Shown here: in pieces, positions 11,259 to 24,163 of the stretch
How positions within the stretch are numbered: the first letter of the stretch is position 1
Layout of the letters: each line of letters begins with the position of its first letter
Source of the DNA: Topomyia yanbarensis
Lineage: Eukaryota; Arthropoda; Insecta; Diptera; Culicidae
NCBI RefSeq assembly: GCF_030247195.1
Contig: NC_080672.1
Span: forward strand, 96,854,113 to 96,918,112
Length of the DNA: 64,000 nucleotides
Direction: 5' to 3'
Notes under the pieces: model-generated
Told to the model about the DNA's origin: nothing
The model's input: the letters and a program-made list of their open reading frames with translations, nothing else
The model's database searches: none
Translations under genes and position numbers: made by a program

Positions 11259-12780
11259 TATAGCGCCATAAAACCATAATAAAACTGTGTAAACCATTCC
11301 TGAAAAAGTTTATAAAACCGCTTGTGCTTTCCATGTTACGCCTTTCAGTTTTACTTTGATTTTCTCTACTGATTGGATGTGCTCATTAAAATTTTATCGA
11401 GGTTTTATTCCTCAATGCCGCAGGATTCCAATCATCGAACGAAATGATAGACTGTTAGGTACATATTTTTCTCAGAATAATGAATATAAAAGAACTTTAT
11501 TGGTGTTTTAAACCCTTCCATACTTATTCTGAAGCATGCCGTTAATGATTTATGGCGAAATATAATGAAAAAATAACGCAAAATGAATGCGCCTCAATAA
11601 ATCTGTTAAAATTCTGTATTATGCAGGGCAGGAAATATTCGAACCGAACCTATGTTCGAATACTTTCAAAGCGCGAAGCTTTGCGTTACTGGTTCGTATT
11701 CACAAGCTTCGCATCACAATCGCTTACCATCGTAATTGCGGACATTTGGGCGATACTTTTGCATGCTCTTCGGCGAGGACAAATGAAGCTTCTTGTTCAT
11801 TTCATTGATGTTCGGAAAGATATGTAAAAGCTTTTGCGTAGTTTTCGACGAACACGAGCTAAGCTCTTGGTTCGTGTGATCGATATTTTTGAAACAGTTA
11901 CACGGAGCTTCGAAGCGATGTTCGCGAACACAGAAAAAAGATTACCTCGAAGTATTTCAGAATCGCGAACACCGAAGGATTATATCAATTTAGCATCGCG
12001 AGGGCCATCGCTAACATGTTCGCCGGACGATATTAGTTTTCTTTATTCAAATACCTACTTACTAGTTATGCAAAAAAAGTATATTCTAGACAGAGGCCTT
12101 GTATTAAGGGTGGAATAGGTGAAAAATAATTGTGACAATGTGTAGCTTATGGATGCTGGGGTTAACTGAAAAGTGACGTAACAAGTTTATTTAAGATACC
12201 CTACTGATATATTACCAGTAGGGATAAAATCAAGATTTCGTGACAGGGCGGGGATAAATTTTCAAATGAAATAAATTAGGGCTAGAAAATGAAGTTAAAC
12301 ACAATGTACACAACGTATTGAGTGGCTTATCTTAGTCATGTTCCTATGTCAGTTTCTTGAGGATCCAGTTATGTCAGTTTCTTGAGGATAAAGATATCGA
12401 TATCCATTCAAAGGAAAAATCGATTATCAGTTAAATAAATAACGTCATGATGTGTATGATGAATCCTAGAAATAAATAGGGAATGTCAATAAACTCGATC
12501 ATTCCCGATTCATATTTGGCAGTTCTGGTCGTTTTGTAAATCTTGTTTTCGACTAACAGTAAAACCATTTTGATTCAGAAGTATGTTTTAGAAGGGCGCA
12601 TGTTTTTTTGTGCACTTATTTAAAAAAACGCTTTGAATCCATCTACCAGTGTGATGAGACATTTTTATAACTGTTTTCGAATATTATATCGGTTGAGAAC
12701 TTTTAAATCAACCACTTAAGGGATTACACCACCGCAAAATTAAAAAAAAATCGAAATTGATCTTGATTGATTTTATTATT

Positions 12781-13007
12781 CCATATCAACATTTGAATAG
12801 ATTTGTGAACAAACTTTTGTTTTGCTGATTTCTCTTAATTTGTTATCATTTCAACACAGAAAACATTTGAAATCGATTCTACCAAGGGAAAAGATGTTGA
12901 TTCATGTGTATTTTTCATAAAATTCAACTCTGTAGCGGAAAAATGAGCGAAATAAGTTTGTTTACAAAAGTCTCATTAGCCCTTTTGAAGAATTACTATT
13001 GTATTGA
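12781..13007 (+). mobile_element. MITE family C, copy 1 (nested in the hAT element)
   Basis: This is a 227-bp unit that recurs at 17731-17962 (inverted) and 52491-52721 (direct). Its ends are CCATATCAACATTTGAATAG and, on the other strand, ATCAAT-x-ATTCTTCAAAAGGGCT, so the termini are imperfectly inverted; in the other copies they continue into GGGCTAATRAGATTT. This copy has lost a few bases of the left TIR (ATAG-ATTTGTG). Confidence 0.7.
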
Positions 13008-13214
13008 TCTTAAATATGGGTCTTCAAAATAATATATCAAAATATGGAATGCGACAAAAAGCGAATAATAAAGGAAAGACAGTATTCGAAAAAGTTCGAG
13101 TTTAGAACGACTTTCATTCTACTTGGAGTTATTTATTTCGCTTCTCATTTTCCGAGATTTCCCTTACATAAAGCATTTCGGCAATAACTGATTCAAAAAA
13201 AAAAATACAGGGGG

Positions 13215-14645
13215 CCCTAAAGATTTCTTTCTTTTATTTTTGTCTTTCTCAATAGAAAAGCAATGGAATTGCTCTGAAAACCGACTTTTTAACGGAGGCC
13301 CGGAGGGCCGAGTGACATATACCATTCGATTCAGTTCGTCGAGTTCGGCAAATGTCTGTGTGTGTGTGTGTGTATATGTGCGTCTGTGTGTGTGTGTACG
13401 CGAACACAATCTCACTCACTTTTCTCAGAGATGGATGAACCGATTTTTACAAACTTAGTCCCAAATGAAAGGTGCAACGTTCCCATAGGCTGCTATTGAA
13501 TTTCTAATGGATCCGACTTCCGGTTCCGGAATTACAGGGTGATGAGTACGATCACGCAGAAAATGTCGATTTTAAGAAATTCTGCAATGAATGTATAATG
13601 GTGAAAATTTTTCCAAAATGTGACCACAACTGCTTCGATTTGTAGTACTAGGTCATTAACAGCCATTCAAAGTCTCTTTGGTCACATTGGCCACCATCAT
13701 CGCTTCCGGAAGCCCCGGCGGAAGTATCTAAATTCAGAATAACAGTCACATCGGTTTCTCGGAGATGGCTTGACCGATTCGGCTAAACTTAGTCTCAAAT
13801 GAAAGGTATTGCGTCCCCGTAAATGGCTATTTAATTTCATCCCGATCCGACTTCCGGTTCCCGAGTTACAGGCTGTGGCGTGCGATCACATAGCAAATTG
13901 TGATTCAAACCTATACTCCGATGGAAGCAAGAAAGGTAAAAATTTCGCTAAAATGTCTCTCAAACAACTTAAATTTGCTGTTCTAGGTCACCGACGGCCA
14001 ACCAAACTTTCGTTGACTACATTGACCACCATAGACGGTTCCGGAAGTGCCCGGGAAAAGCGGCCATCTTTCAAAATTTACGAACTCACATCAGTTTCCC
14101 GGAAATGGTTGGGCCGATTTTCACAAGCTTAGTCCCAAATGATAGCTATAATATCCCCACAGATGTCTATAAAATTTCGTACGGATCGCTTATATGGGTC
14201 CGGAAATATAGACTAAATCGTCCGGTCATATATGAAATTCCCATATAAGTCGGAACTCTAATTGTTTGAAATTTCAGAAATCGAATTCGTATTTTTGATT
14301 ATATATTATATATATTATATATATTATATATTTGATCTTTAAAATGCATGAAACGTCGAGATTTTATGTTATCTCGAAAAATTTTTTTTTATCAAAATCG
14401 ACTTTTTGGGACTTTGCCGATTTCGCACCTTTTTTCAGTTCAATATTACCATGGCTGTTTTTTCTTTTTCAAAATTTTAGAACTCGAAAAATGATTTATT
14501 TTCCTGAATATAGTTGTCATGTGATGTATAATAATAAAATGTAATATATGCATTTAAAAGTTTTTAATGAATATAAACAACGCACACATTCTCGTGATTC
14601 ATGATTGAGAAAGGCACAATTGCACCGCTAGGTGGATTAAAATAG
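13215..14645 (+). repeat. Dispersed repeat family B, near-complete copy
   Basis: Starts with TTTGTCTTTCTCA...AGAAAAG and ends with GAGAAAGGCACAATTGCACC plus GCTAGGTGGATT, so its ends are weakly inverted (TTTCTCA / GAGAAAG). An internal module with TTCTC-GAGATGG, ACTTAGTC-CAAATGA and GATCCGACTTCCGGTTCC occurs three times at about 13425, 13755 and 14097, a period of about 335 bp. A (TG)n tract lies at about 13352-13402. A relative is at 63361-64000. No protein of this unit is recognised. Confidence 0.6.
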
Positions 14646-16587
14646 GTTTTTATTAGTAAAAGTCAAATAAGGGAAGATTACATCATGGAGAAGATAAACC
14701 AAATTTTGTCCTTTTCAGAATTGTTTTTGGATTTCCAACAAAAAAAATCACTAGAACATTGTTTGTAAGTTCTTTGCGTTTCTCCATCAGTAATTAGTTA
14801 ACAAATACAATACAAACAAGTTGGAATATCCTTCTCATTATTTATCACAAAACACATGTACAGGAGTCAGGAAATAAATTTCATAAAAGTGGAACATGTA
14901 ATAAGTTTGACACTTCATTTATTAAGTGAACAGATTCTGTCGAAAATGTTTGAAAATAAATATTTTGTCTCTTGTGATTAGGTAATCAACCAATAAACTT
15001 ATAAAACAATATTATAAAAATCATTTGGAAGCTTTCCTCTTGGTTTGGTACAGATGCCAAGAAATTATAATTCAATTAATGACAATAATAATGGATTCAA
15101 GTATGTAGGTATTTGTTAATAAATTCATTTGGTAAAATTAAAAATAACGTTTAACACACAAATCATCGCATATTATTGAGTGAATATGACTAGCCGATTT
15201 AGGAATGTTGCGCAAGAACGTCAGAAACAAAGGCCAACGGACTACGCCTAACTACCCCTCAGTGGATGCAAATAACTGAAGTTCACCGTCTAACTGAACT
15301 CAGACGTCAGCAGTGAGATTCCATCCGAAAATTGTTTTTTTTAGGAAGAATTTGTTTTAGATAGGGAGATTATTAAGAGAGGGGTAATGGTTTTAGCGTT
15401 AAAAAACACTATTTGCGATTTTTTTTAGAAATTTGGGCGAAGCGAATTGATCATAACTTTTGTACATTATAATGTATCATTTCATCCAAAAGAGTCATTT
15501 CACCAAAAAACATTTTTTCACGCTGAAACCCTTACCCCCTTAAACATACTTTATACATCTTCACCTAAACTCCTTGGCTGGGAAAATATATTCCGATTGA
15601 AGAAGAAAAGACGAGTTTGCAATCAAAGTAGCTAGTAAACATAATTGTATTCCGAAAAAAAGAATTTGAATTTCACTACCACTACGCTCATTCAAACTCG
15701 TGGCTCATAAATTGGTAAGGTATGCGACGCACCTAATCCCTAAATCCTAAATTATAATCTTAAAATAATCCATTTTATACTCAAAATAAGATTTACAGTT
15801 TATGATTTTAAGACAGATAGTCACGTAGCGAACATGTTCGCGCTGGCCTCATGATGCTGATGCTTGAAGCGATATAAAACTTCGATGTTCGCGATTCTCA
15901 AATAAACGAGGCATTCGCTTTATATGTGTTCACCGAATATCGCTTCGAAACTCTGTGGAAATGTTCCAAAAACGCAAAAACCACGAGCCAAGAGCTTACC
16001 TCGTGTTCGACGATGTGTGCTTCTAAGGTTAATGTGAACTTTTTCGAACATTGTAAAGAGCGAACTAGATGCGAAGCTCGCTTCGTCCGAGCAGAGATAA
16101 GTTTTACCCCTAAATGTTCGCAGCGATTGTGTCAAACTCATCGATTGCATGTGGTATGCTTGAGAAGGTGCTTCGTGAAGCTTCGAACAGCAATCAATTC
16201 ATTTTTCGAAATTTTCCTGCCCTGGTATTATGTAATATTTTTCTGCAAAAAATAAAAATAAAAATAAATATTTTAAAAAATGTTGTTTTATTAAAAGAGC
16301 CATTTTTTCGAAAAAAAAATCTTGAAACGTTTAATTCCACAACCGAAACAAACCAGAAAGCTCATATGTGAGAAATTTTACTTCGTGAATTGGTATTTTT
16401 GCTTGAAGGCGACATTTTGTTCTAACAAAGCTTGAAACACTTGAATAATCTTTCCATATGACACATACTCCTAAGCTAGTCATAACTGAGGAAATTATAC
16501 AGCTAAACTGTTTATCATAGCACTTCTGCATCTATGTTAAGAGAGACAAGTTTTATCTTGGGAATAATCACTGCTGGCTGGTTTTGA

Positions 16588-16783
16588 CTAGAAAAACTCT
16601 AGAAAGAGAACTGCGGAGAGAAAAACCGAATTTTTGGCAACGTATGCCTCGGCGTTGTATGGCAACACGTCCAATGTTATAAGGATAGGCAATGTTCGAT
16701 TGGATTAGTTGTTTGACAGCTAAACCCGAATCCAATCGATACAAAATGGAGTCTCCGCAGTTCTCTTTCTAGAGTTTTTCTAG
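16588..16783. mobile_element. 196-bp MITE with 32-bp perfect TIRs
   Basis: Both ends carry the same 32-bp inverted repeat, beginning CTAGAAAAACTCTAGAAAGA and ending ACTGCGGAGA. TTTTGA is duplicated at 16582-16587 and 16784-16789. There is no coding capacity. The perfect TIRs suggest a young copy; the superfamily is not assigned. Confidence 0.75.
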
Positions 16784-17730
16784 TTTTGACTAATTGGCAG
16801 CCACTTTGGCCAAGATGGTAAATGAATGGTGGATGTTTTTTCTATGGGTGTTGTCAAATTTGAGTAGCGAAATAGAAAACAAGATGAAAAACAAATCATA
16901 TATTTTGGTTTTCTAAAGAATAATATAATATATGTGAAGTGTTCTGGTTATCATGCAATGGATATATGTATATTACCAGAACATTTGACACTTGCGACAA
17001 ATGCACAAAAACAACCATTTAAAATTGCATGCTAAATAACGCAATGCTCTACTGAAACATTATTAGTTGGCCATTAGTTGGTTATAGCAAAAGTCAGAAA
17101 ATGTTATGTAACTCTAGATAATGTCAGAACACGATGAATTTGACATAGCCAATCGAACAGAGTATCTTCTTCTAGAATTTCGTTTGGGAAGTATTGTGTT
17201 AATAGCAGCTTTTGAACTTGGTTGGCTCCTTGCGGATGAAATCGGCAAACCAGAACTTTGCAATTCCAATAAGGATTCCTAGTATCAATTGTAGCATCTA
17301 TTAGATATACAGTCTTGTACTCTGAGTACTGAGAACGTTAAAAAAAGAAGAATCGAATAGATAATAGAACTCTTGAGCGCATGTATACACCATTAGAAAT
17401 ACTCGTCGTATTCGGTAATTTCAACAGCTTTTTTCAGGTGAGGAGATTTCCATACCACAAAATTTGGTTCCGTCGGCCTTGGGATAGCTAGTCCTAGTAT
17501 TATATACTAGACTGTATAATTCGCCTGCAATCCCTCACCATACTCACCAACTCGTAAAACGTACATACTATCCCACAAAAAAACGAACCATTTCATGATA
17601 TTAGCTTCCCGGTGTTTGACAACCGCATCAGTTCCCATAACAAAGCGTCCACCCTTTATTTACTATCTTGATAATCATCCACGAAAAATAAATAAATATT
17701 AATGTCACCGGTTGTTCCGAAATGCTGAAA

Positions 17731-17962
17731 TCAATATCAATTCTTCAAAAGGGCTAATGAGATTTTTATAAACAAACTTATTTCGCTCATTATTCCGCCC
17801 TCGAGTCGAATTTCATGAAAGATACACATGAATCAACATCTTTACCCTTGGTAGAATCAATTTCAAATGTCTTCTGCGTTGAAAATATAACAAATTAAGA
17901 GAAATCAGCAAAACAAAAGTTTGTTTACAAATCTTATTAGCCCTATTCTAATGTTGATATGG
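17731..17962 (-). mobile_element. MITE family C, copy 2
   Basis: Reverse orientation relative to the copies at 12781-13007 and 52491-52721. It shows the complete TIR (AAGGGCTAATGAGATTT and AGGGCTAATAAGATTTG). The middle contains CATGAATCAACATCTTTACC, conserved in all three copies. Confidence 0.75.
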
Positions 17963-18239
17963 AAATAGACTTTATAGACGAAATAAACCTGTGTAGATTT
18001 GTCTTGCGCATTGCCTCAAAAAATTAGGGAGATTTTCAGGGATAATTTCAGAACAGTATTGTTGAAGTAGCTTCTTTGCGATTGATAGTTACAAATGTAT
18101 AATCAAACAAAGAGTACGAAAATCTGATGACAATTCTTATAACTCCTTAGTTTATATCAAGACCTTCACAAGAGTAATTATTTTCAAGTGGTCTTTTTCT
18201 AGAAATTAAATAACTTGAACGTTGGCATTAAACTACGAT

Positions 18240-18470
18240 AAAACTGTCTTATGACTAAAATACTTGTTTTATGTTAGTTTTATTCCAGCTTTAAAAATGT
18301 ATTCAGAAACGTTTCAGAACCATTCTTAAAACTAGCACCCTAAAGTTTTTTCGTGGAAATCATAACACAGTTTTGTAGCGTAACTACGCTTCATGGAATC
18401 CTTAAAACCAAGATAAAACCATGATAGATCCTCCAAGCATTTTGATTGTTACTTGGGTTGGTTTGTCTTG
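18240..18470 (-). repeat. Dispersed repeat with CCCAAGTAACAATC end
   Basis: Read on the - strand it starts CCCAAGTAACAATC at about 18465 and is rich in GGTTTTAT/AAAACT motifs like the block at 10898. The other boundary is uncertain. Confidence 0.4.
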
Positions 18471-20030
18471 GCTAAATAAAATTTGGTATCAGTGAAATGT
18501 GCAAGGTTTCTTTTTGAAGCCAAAGATTGACAGTTATACGCCCGGAGCTGACGTCGGTATATCAATCGGTGTATCGTTGCGTTGCGTTGTGGCGATGATT
18601 TTGGCGGATTGCACACTGACTTCATCATGTTTGACTGTCGATTATCTAATAAGAGTTGCTTAGGAAGTGATAAGCAGGAATCCATTTCAATCCGACCTAT
18701 ATTAAAACCTCAACGGCACCTCAATAGCCACCATTGTCGGCCGCCCCCACCTCCATCGTTCACGGGGAAGGATAAAGAATAAGGTAGACGGGAAGTCTTG
18801 ATGCTTCACCTGCTTAACAGAAGGTAGACGATTCATCAGACTCTTCCATAGGTGTCGAGGAGTTGGTGGTTTGGAAGGGTATACGGTCTAGGATTCGCTC
18901 CAAGCAAGCGATGCGACTAGTAAAGCTTAGTTTATTAGGTAGTTATTTAGTTAGTTATCGAGTACAGATCGCTCCAAAAAAAAGATCTTGTTTAGTTTTG
19001 GATCTTTTTAAACTCTGGGTAGCCGGCTTCCGAGAGTATCCTGTTTTCTAAACAAAAGCAATTTGAACTCCACGCACCCGATCGTGGGAGTATTGCCTGG
19101 AAAAGCTAATCTTATCTGCATAATGTTTCCGATCATTATTTTATTAGTAGTATTTAAATAAATTTCGCTATTCCTTCTCTACGATATATTTATTGGATTG
19201 AAAACTACCGAGTGATAACACGTTATACAGACAAAGAGTTATGCGAAATGTTATAAATCATGGAAAGTATTTCTTATTTACCATGATTGTTTGTGAAATA
19301 CAATAGGCATTGTGATTATGGTAATAACTATTTTACTCTTATCTTGTGTTATCAAGTGTATAGAAACGAAATTTTTTTTTCTGTAGCAAGAAGAGATATT
19401 CGCACAAGTATAAAATCATATAATCAGACCTTCGAATTGATTTTTCTACTCGTGCATGTAAAGTTCTTACAACGACAATGAAATTATTAAGCTAGAGCTT
19501 GAACATTTACATGGGATGCCAGTATTTTCTTCCAGAAATAAGAGCTGCCAGTTTTCCGGCTTTTGTGCCCGCTTAACTCTTAATATAGTAACTTTAGGCT
19601 AGATCTGTTCATATCCTCTCATTCTGCTACTATCGGCAGAAGGCAGATAGCACCCAGTCGTCGCCGGTCTAAGGACTAAATGTCATCAATAGACTTAGGC
19701 TCAAGTGGAGGCATGAGATAGGAAACTTGTGAGAACTATGTTATATTGTTATCCCACTGTTTGACGACCAGTAGGAATATTAATAGCGTATCATGTAAAA
19801 ACTATCTTTTATCTCTTCCAAACAATTTAACCAGCTGCTGCCCAACCCCGTCATTTTGCGAGGTTAAGGAGAATCGTAAAATGTACAATAAACGATTTTA
19901 TGTTGTCACCTCCATCAAAATCTTTTAAAAACATTCCCACCTATCATACAAATACGTTGTCTGTTTATTGAAATCATTTTATAAAATGATATTTTGAAAA
20001 TTGAAACTTTGCAAAGAACCCGAAAAATTA
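18471..20030. other. Gene-poor stretch
   Basis: No coding sequence is recognised. The segment around 18520-18780 is richer in GC and CpG than its surroundings (CGGAGCTGACGTCGG, CGCAACG-like), so it might be single-copy regulatory or UTR sequence, but there is no direct evidence. Confidence 0.3.
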
Positions 20031-20790
20031 TGGGTAGGTAATGTCCGGAACAACGTAGGACAATTATTTTGTGTGAAAGTTTTCTGTATAACTTTAAAAA
20101 ATCTTGACTAAAACATGCAACTTTTAATAGTAACTCGCAACATTTAAATTTCGAATAACTGAACTAGTCAGCACTCCTTCAATTTATCGACAGAAATATA
20201 CAAACTATCAACTCTTATTGACAGGTGTTTATATACCTGTATTTTTCGGGGAGAATTTAGTAATAAAATTGCTTTACTAAATAGTTTATCGAACGGGATA
20301 CTATTCAGATCGCCAGGAAAATTTCGCTGAGTACGGTGAATCAAATTTAATACGTAAATTTAGCCATATGTAAGAGCTACAAGCAAAATTTTAAGAATAT
20401 GATACGCCAACGAATGGTCCATCGTCAACATCGCTGTTATGTTTCGGACATTACCAACCTCGGACATTTTTCGTTACGCTTAATGCATTCCCGTATGCTA
20501 GGAAAAAATATTCCGACGGTTGTTTCGGGAGACATTTCAAAGCAAGAAAATATGAAATTTTTTCATTTCATGAATGACTGTCTCAACGAGATTCGAATCC
20601 TGCGCATCACCTATCAACGCCGATGCCAGCTACAAAGGTTCTTTTCAAGAACTAGTATGATTATTATGAAGAATAACTTGTAACATTCCCTCGCATTTTA
20701 TTGAATATCATTAGATTTTTTTTATCAATATTTGACACTTTATCATTAGATTTGAAGTACAAGTTAGGTCCTAGACATTACCCACCCATC
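20031..20790. mobile_element. TIR element with TGGGTAGGTAATGTC ends
   Basis: The left end is TGGGTAGGTAATGTCCGGAA (20031). The right end, read in reverse from 20790, is GATGGGTGGGTAATGTCTAG. A solo copy of the same terminus occurs at about 24139-24163 (GATAGGTAGGTAATGTCTGA). The interior 20399-20683 is open on the + strand, but the product resembles nothing I know. Superfamily and TSD are not resolved. Confidence 0.5.
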
Positions 20791-22400
20791 TTTTTTTTTA
20801 AATAAAATAGTTCGACAAAGACGCCGTGAAGTCAAATAAAAATGGAAGTTTAACGTTTCAAAGGTTGTCATGCCTTATTACAGGCAGTAACACCATTACT
20901 TCCAGTGCCATTGGCCGTCCTCGAAGGTAGTAAACACAGATCAATATAAATATGACAGACATTTGAATAGGAAAACAGATATAAACGCGTGTACTGGATC
21001 AGTGGCATCACTGATTAAATAAAGCTGAGAAAATGTATTGTTCTTTGAAACTGCAAGTGATAGAATCATCATACTAGTTTTTAACCCTTTCATGCCCAAC
21101 TTTTGATCTATTTTTCCATAATTTTTGAATCTAAATAATGTGCGCATACGTTTCAAAGTGTCAATATATTTTTCCTTATGTCAAGCAGTGTCAAGATTCA
21201 AACCAAACCATTTTGTCATAAGCATAGAAAGCCTTTGGACATCTAGCTCAAACCTCCTCAGTTTGCATCTTTCAACGACCTGATCGGAGCATCAACCGAC
21301 TGACCTTGCCAACTGAGTGCTTGCAGGCTAGCACAACCAAATTAAGCCTCCATAAGTCAGTGACACTCTTCCACAGCAGCATTTCTTACGCCGCAGTGCA
21401 AACCATTTTAACCGGTTAACATTTTCGGTTGACGGCAATCTGTCGATGGATCGGAATTCGATGCTCAGTTGCATGCGGCGTGTCAGTAGCCGCACTTGGG
21501 TATCTTTTGTCGCGCTAGACGAGCAACAATGTTGAAAAAAGCACGAACGCGGTATTTTTCCGCTGGCCATTTACTTACTTCACGTGGTAGCGAATGGATG
21601 AAGCGGTTAAAACTTCAAATTTCCAGCCTAATCCATATACCAATATCGTTCGGATTTTCACTCGGTTCGCGGTCAGTCAAATGCACGAAGAGGTGGACAG
21701 ACCGGAATTACAACATACCATTAATTGAAAGGCCCTGATGTGGGCCAGGGTCAGTGACGACGGTCAATCAAGTGGAGAACAGTCAAGTACCTGCAGTCTG
21801 CACCCTTTGTGTGGCACTGAATAATCCACTTTATGTGTCATTACTTGGGATGTCCCTCCGTATTGGTATAGCTTACATAGAGGAAAGGCATCCGATTCTG
21901 CGTGTAAACTGATGACTAACATTAAAAAAAATATTTCGAGTTCATGACACGTACTGAACAGCTGTTCGGTTGACCCTGAATGAACTGATCATCAGTACAG
22001 TCCTTAGTCCGATTGGAAATCATAACATTGTTTCCGAAGTTCTGACCTCAGTTATCCCTCTTGTTTGATAGACATATTTGAAATAGAAAATTACATGAAG
22101 CATAACCCAACGGCCTTGGCTAGGGTTGAAGAAAAAAGCAGCTTCGCTTACCACTCAACCGCCGTCTATTGAAATAAAGGATGTTGAATCCTAAGTGAAG
22201 ATATCCTTATGGGATGCTGAATATAACAGATCACAGTTCTTAGAGGCAGCATTTGATACTGGTATGATCTCGCCATTCATTAGAATAGGACGGTGTACGT
22301 ACAACTGACTGCAGTGCAACAGGCCTTTAATGAGGCTACCAAGTTGTTTCAATCAGTAATCAATGCCATGACTTCATTATGAAGTAGAATACTTCTAACG
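20791..22400. other. Gene-poor stretch
   Basis: No recognised gene. The 21250-21800 part is less AT-rich and looks single-copy. An open frame on the - strand (21570-21328) is not recognised. Confidence 0.3.
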
Positions 22401-22419
22401 TTTCAATATAGGGGTCCCG

Positions 22420-22640
22420 TTTCAAAGTTTCTGCTGAGATATTTTCCCAGTTTTCAAATGCGAATAACTTCCGTTGTACAGATCGAACTCTTTATATTTT
22501 TGCACTACCTGATCGGAAATATGTGCACGTATATTGTATTTGATTCTGTAAAATGTACGATTACTATAAATAACGAGAATAATGTAGTTTGTAAAAGTGG
22601 TAATTATCTGTGCTGATTGGTCCGTACAATTCAACCACGC
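22420..22640 (+). repeat. Segment duplicated at 23855-24075
   Basis: Shared landmarks in the same order are TTTCTGC-GAGRTATTTTCCC, AGTTTT-AAATGC-AATAAC, ACTAYCTGATC and GGTCCGT. In the first copy the duplicated part leads into the TATA/Inr promoter candidate at 22692-22723. In the second copy the corresponding place reads TTCACATATAAAGAATAG, a decayed TATA. The two copies are separated by the Helitron-like element and the (TA)n tract. Confidence 0.5.
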
Positions 22641-22691
22641 AGCGTGCGTTGCTAGCACCACCCCTTTACCTTCCAATGAACCGAGACGCAC

Positions 22692-22727
22692 TATAAAAGC
22701 GACCCATAAGAAAAAAATCGTCAGTTT
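22692..22727 (+). promoter_or_regulatory. Candidate TATA + Inr core promoter
   Basis: TATAAAAG begins at 22692 and an arthropod initiator TCAGT starts at 22721, putting the initiator A (22723) at +1 with the TATA T at -31, the standard metazoan spacing. An inverted CCAAT (GATTGGTCC) lies at about 22615. No coding sequence is recognised immediately downstream (22728-23330), so the transcript could be non-coding, a 5' UTR exon of a spliced gene, or a dead promoter carried in by a duplicated segment. Confidence 0.45.
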
Positions 22728-23337
22728 GCTTTCTAACCTCGTAGTAGTTGCTACGTTTCGTCAGCTCGAAGCAATAGGGAAATTAAAGTGCCATTTGGCT
22801 GTGAAAGAAAACCAACGAGAATCGCATTTGATTTACATTTAATTGACGGAAGAGAAAGTCAACAAAGAGAGACTCTCATTTGCACTCACGCCCTTTTCAC
22901 ATGTTGGTCTAGAATTGAAAGACCAGTAACTGGAGTGTGCTCTTTGGTTAGTTTTCTTCTGGCAAGTGGTAGTGCGGGGGCCGATTGACGATTTGATTAG
23001 TACGGGTTGTAGCGTTGTGTGAAGGAGATTATGTTGGTTTATTGTAGTTTAAGTTTCTGCTGATGGTTTGATACCCGGGGTAAACTGGATAAACGTTTCA
23101 CATATCATCGTATATGCTGCTATCAATACAGTTTTATAACGATCCGTAGAACCAGATTAATTGTATAACATGTGCATAACGGGATTTTGAAAAAAAGTAA
23201 TGTCCTGGTACTGCATTCGTTGTTGGTTATTATCATACGTGACGATTGCAGCGTTATTGCGTAAAAACCTGGTTGGTTAAGGTTTGAACATATTATAATT
23301 TATTTTATTTGTGCTTGACATGCTTTTAAGTGGCCTA

Positions 23338-23560
23338 TCTATATATATAAAAGTCAATGTTTGTATGTATATGATTTATGGACTCCCAAACGGCTTAACC
23401 GACTGCCGTCGAAATTTATACATAGTAGGCATTTGTTCTGGAGCGTGTTTGTGTGCTATTGGTTGGAGATTATCTGCCCGCCAGATGGCGCTTTAGAACA
23501 AATTGTGTTTTCCTCATATTTCGTTGATAGTCGCAGCAACGCGCGATGGGTATTAGCTAG
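23338..23560 (+). mobile_element. Short Helitron-like (HINE) element
   Basis: Begins TCTATATATATAAAAGTC after an A (23337) and ends GGGTATTAGCTAG before a T (23561). 5'-TC, 3'-CTAG and insertion between A and T are the Helitron hallmarks. A weak TCGC/GCGA stem lies just before the CTAG end. It is only 223 bp with no Rep/helicase, so non-autonomous. Confidence 0.6.
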
Positions 23561-23783
<223 letters not shown>

Positions 23784-23854
23784 AGAAATACCTGGATTTT
23801 AATGTAACTACGCCGAAGATAGTAAAAAATTTCAGCATTCGAATCCATCCAGTT

Positions 23855-24075
23855 TCAAAAATTTCTGCCAAGGTATTTTCCCAGTTTTAAAATGCAAATA
23901 ACCCATTGTACTGAACGAAATCATTGTATTTATGTACTATCTGATCAAAAAAGGTGTGTATTTTGTGAAAGCATCTGCGCCATGATGGGTCCGTGCTATT
24001 CCACTAGCATGCGAGACATGTTACATGTGACCATCGCCCCATATCATATCTACTATCGTTGGTTCACATATAAAG
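23855..24075 (+). repeat. Second copy of the 22420-22640 segment
   Basis: See the first copy: shared TATTTTCCCAGTTTT, ATGCAAATAAC, GTACTATCTGATC and GGGTCCGTGCTATTC-type landmarks. It is more diverged and lacks the TCAGT initiator. Confidence 0.45.
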
Positions 24076-24138
24076 AATAGCTTGTTTTAGGGATGCCAGA
24101 TGCATTGATTAACCTGTATTATTGTAAAAACTAAAAAA

Positions 24139-24163
24139 AGATAGGTAGGTAATGTCTGAGACA
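24139..24163 (+). repeat. Solo terminus of the TGGGTAGGTAATGTC element
   Basis: GATAGGTAGGTAATGTCTGA matches the right terminus of the element at 20031-20790. No partner end was found nearby. Confidence 0.4.

Larger units (their letters stand above)
11624..16224. mobile_element. hAT-superfamily element, non-autonomous, 4.6 kb
   Basis: The left terminus starts CAGGGCAGGAAATATTCGAA at 11624. The right terminus, read on the - strand from 16224, starts CAGGGCAGGAAAATTTCGAA. An exact 8-bp duplication GTATTATG lies at 11616-11623 and 16225-16232. CAGGG-type ends plus 8-bp TSDs define hAT elements. The outer 370-400 bp of each side are inverted relatives of each other, crowded with TTCGAA, GCGAAGC and GTTCG motifs (possible transposase-binding subterminal repeats). 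No hAT transposase frame is visible. The interior has been invaded by at least two other repeats (12781-13007 and 13215-14645). Confidence 0.85.

Noticed and set aside
20399..20683. 94-codon frame on the + strand
   Set aside because: Lies inside a TIR element and has no recognisable transposase motif.
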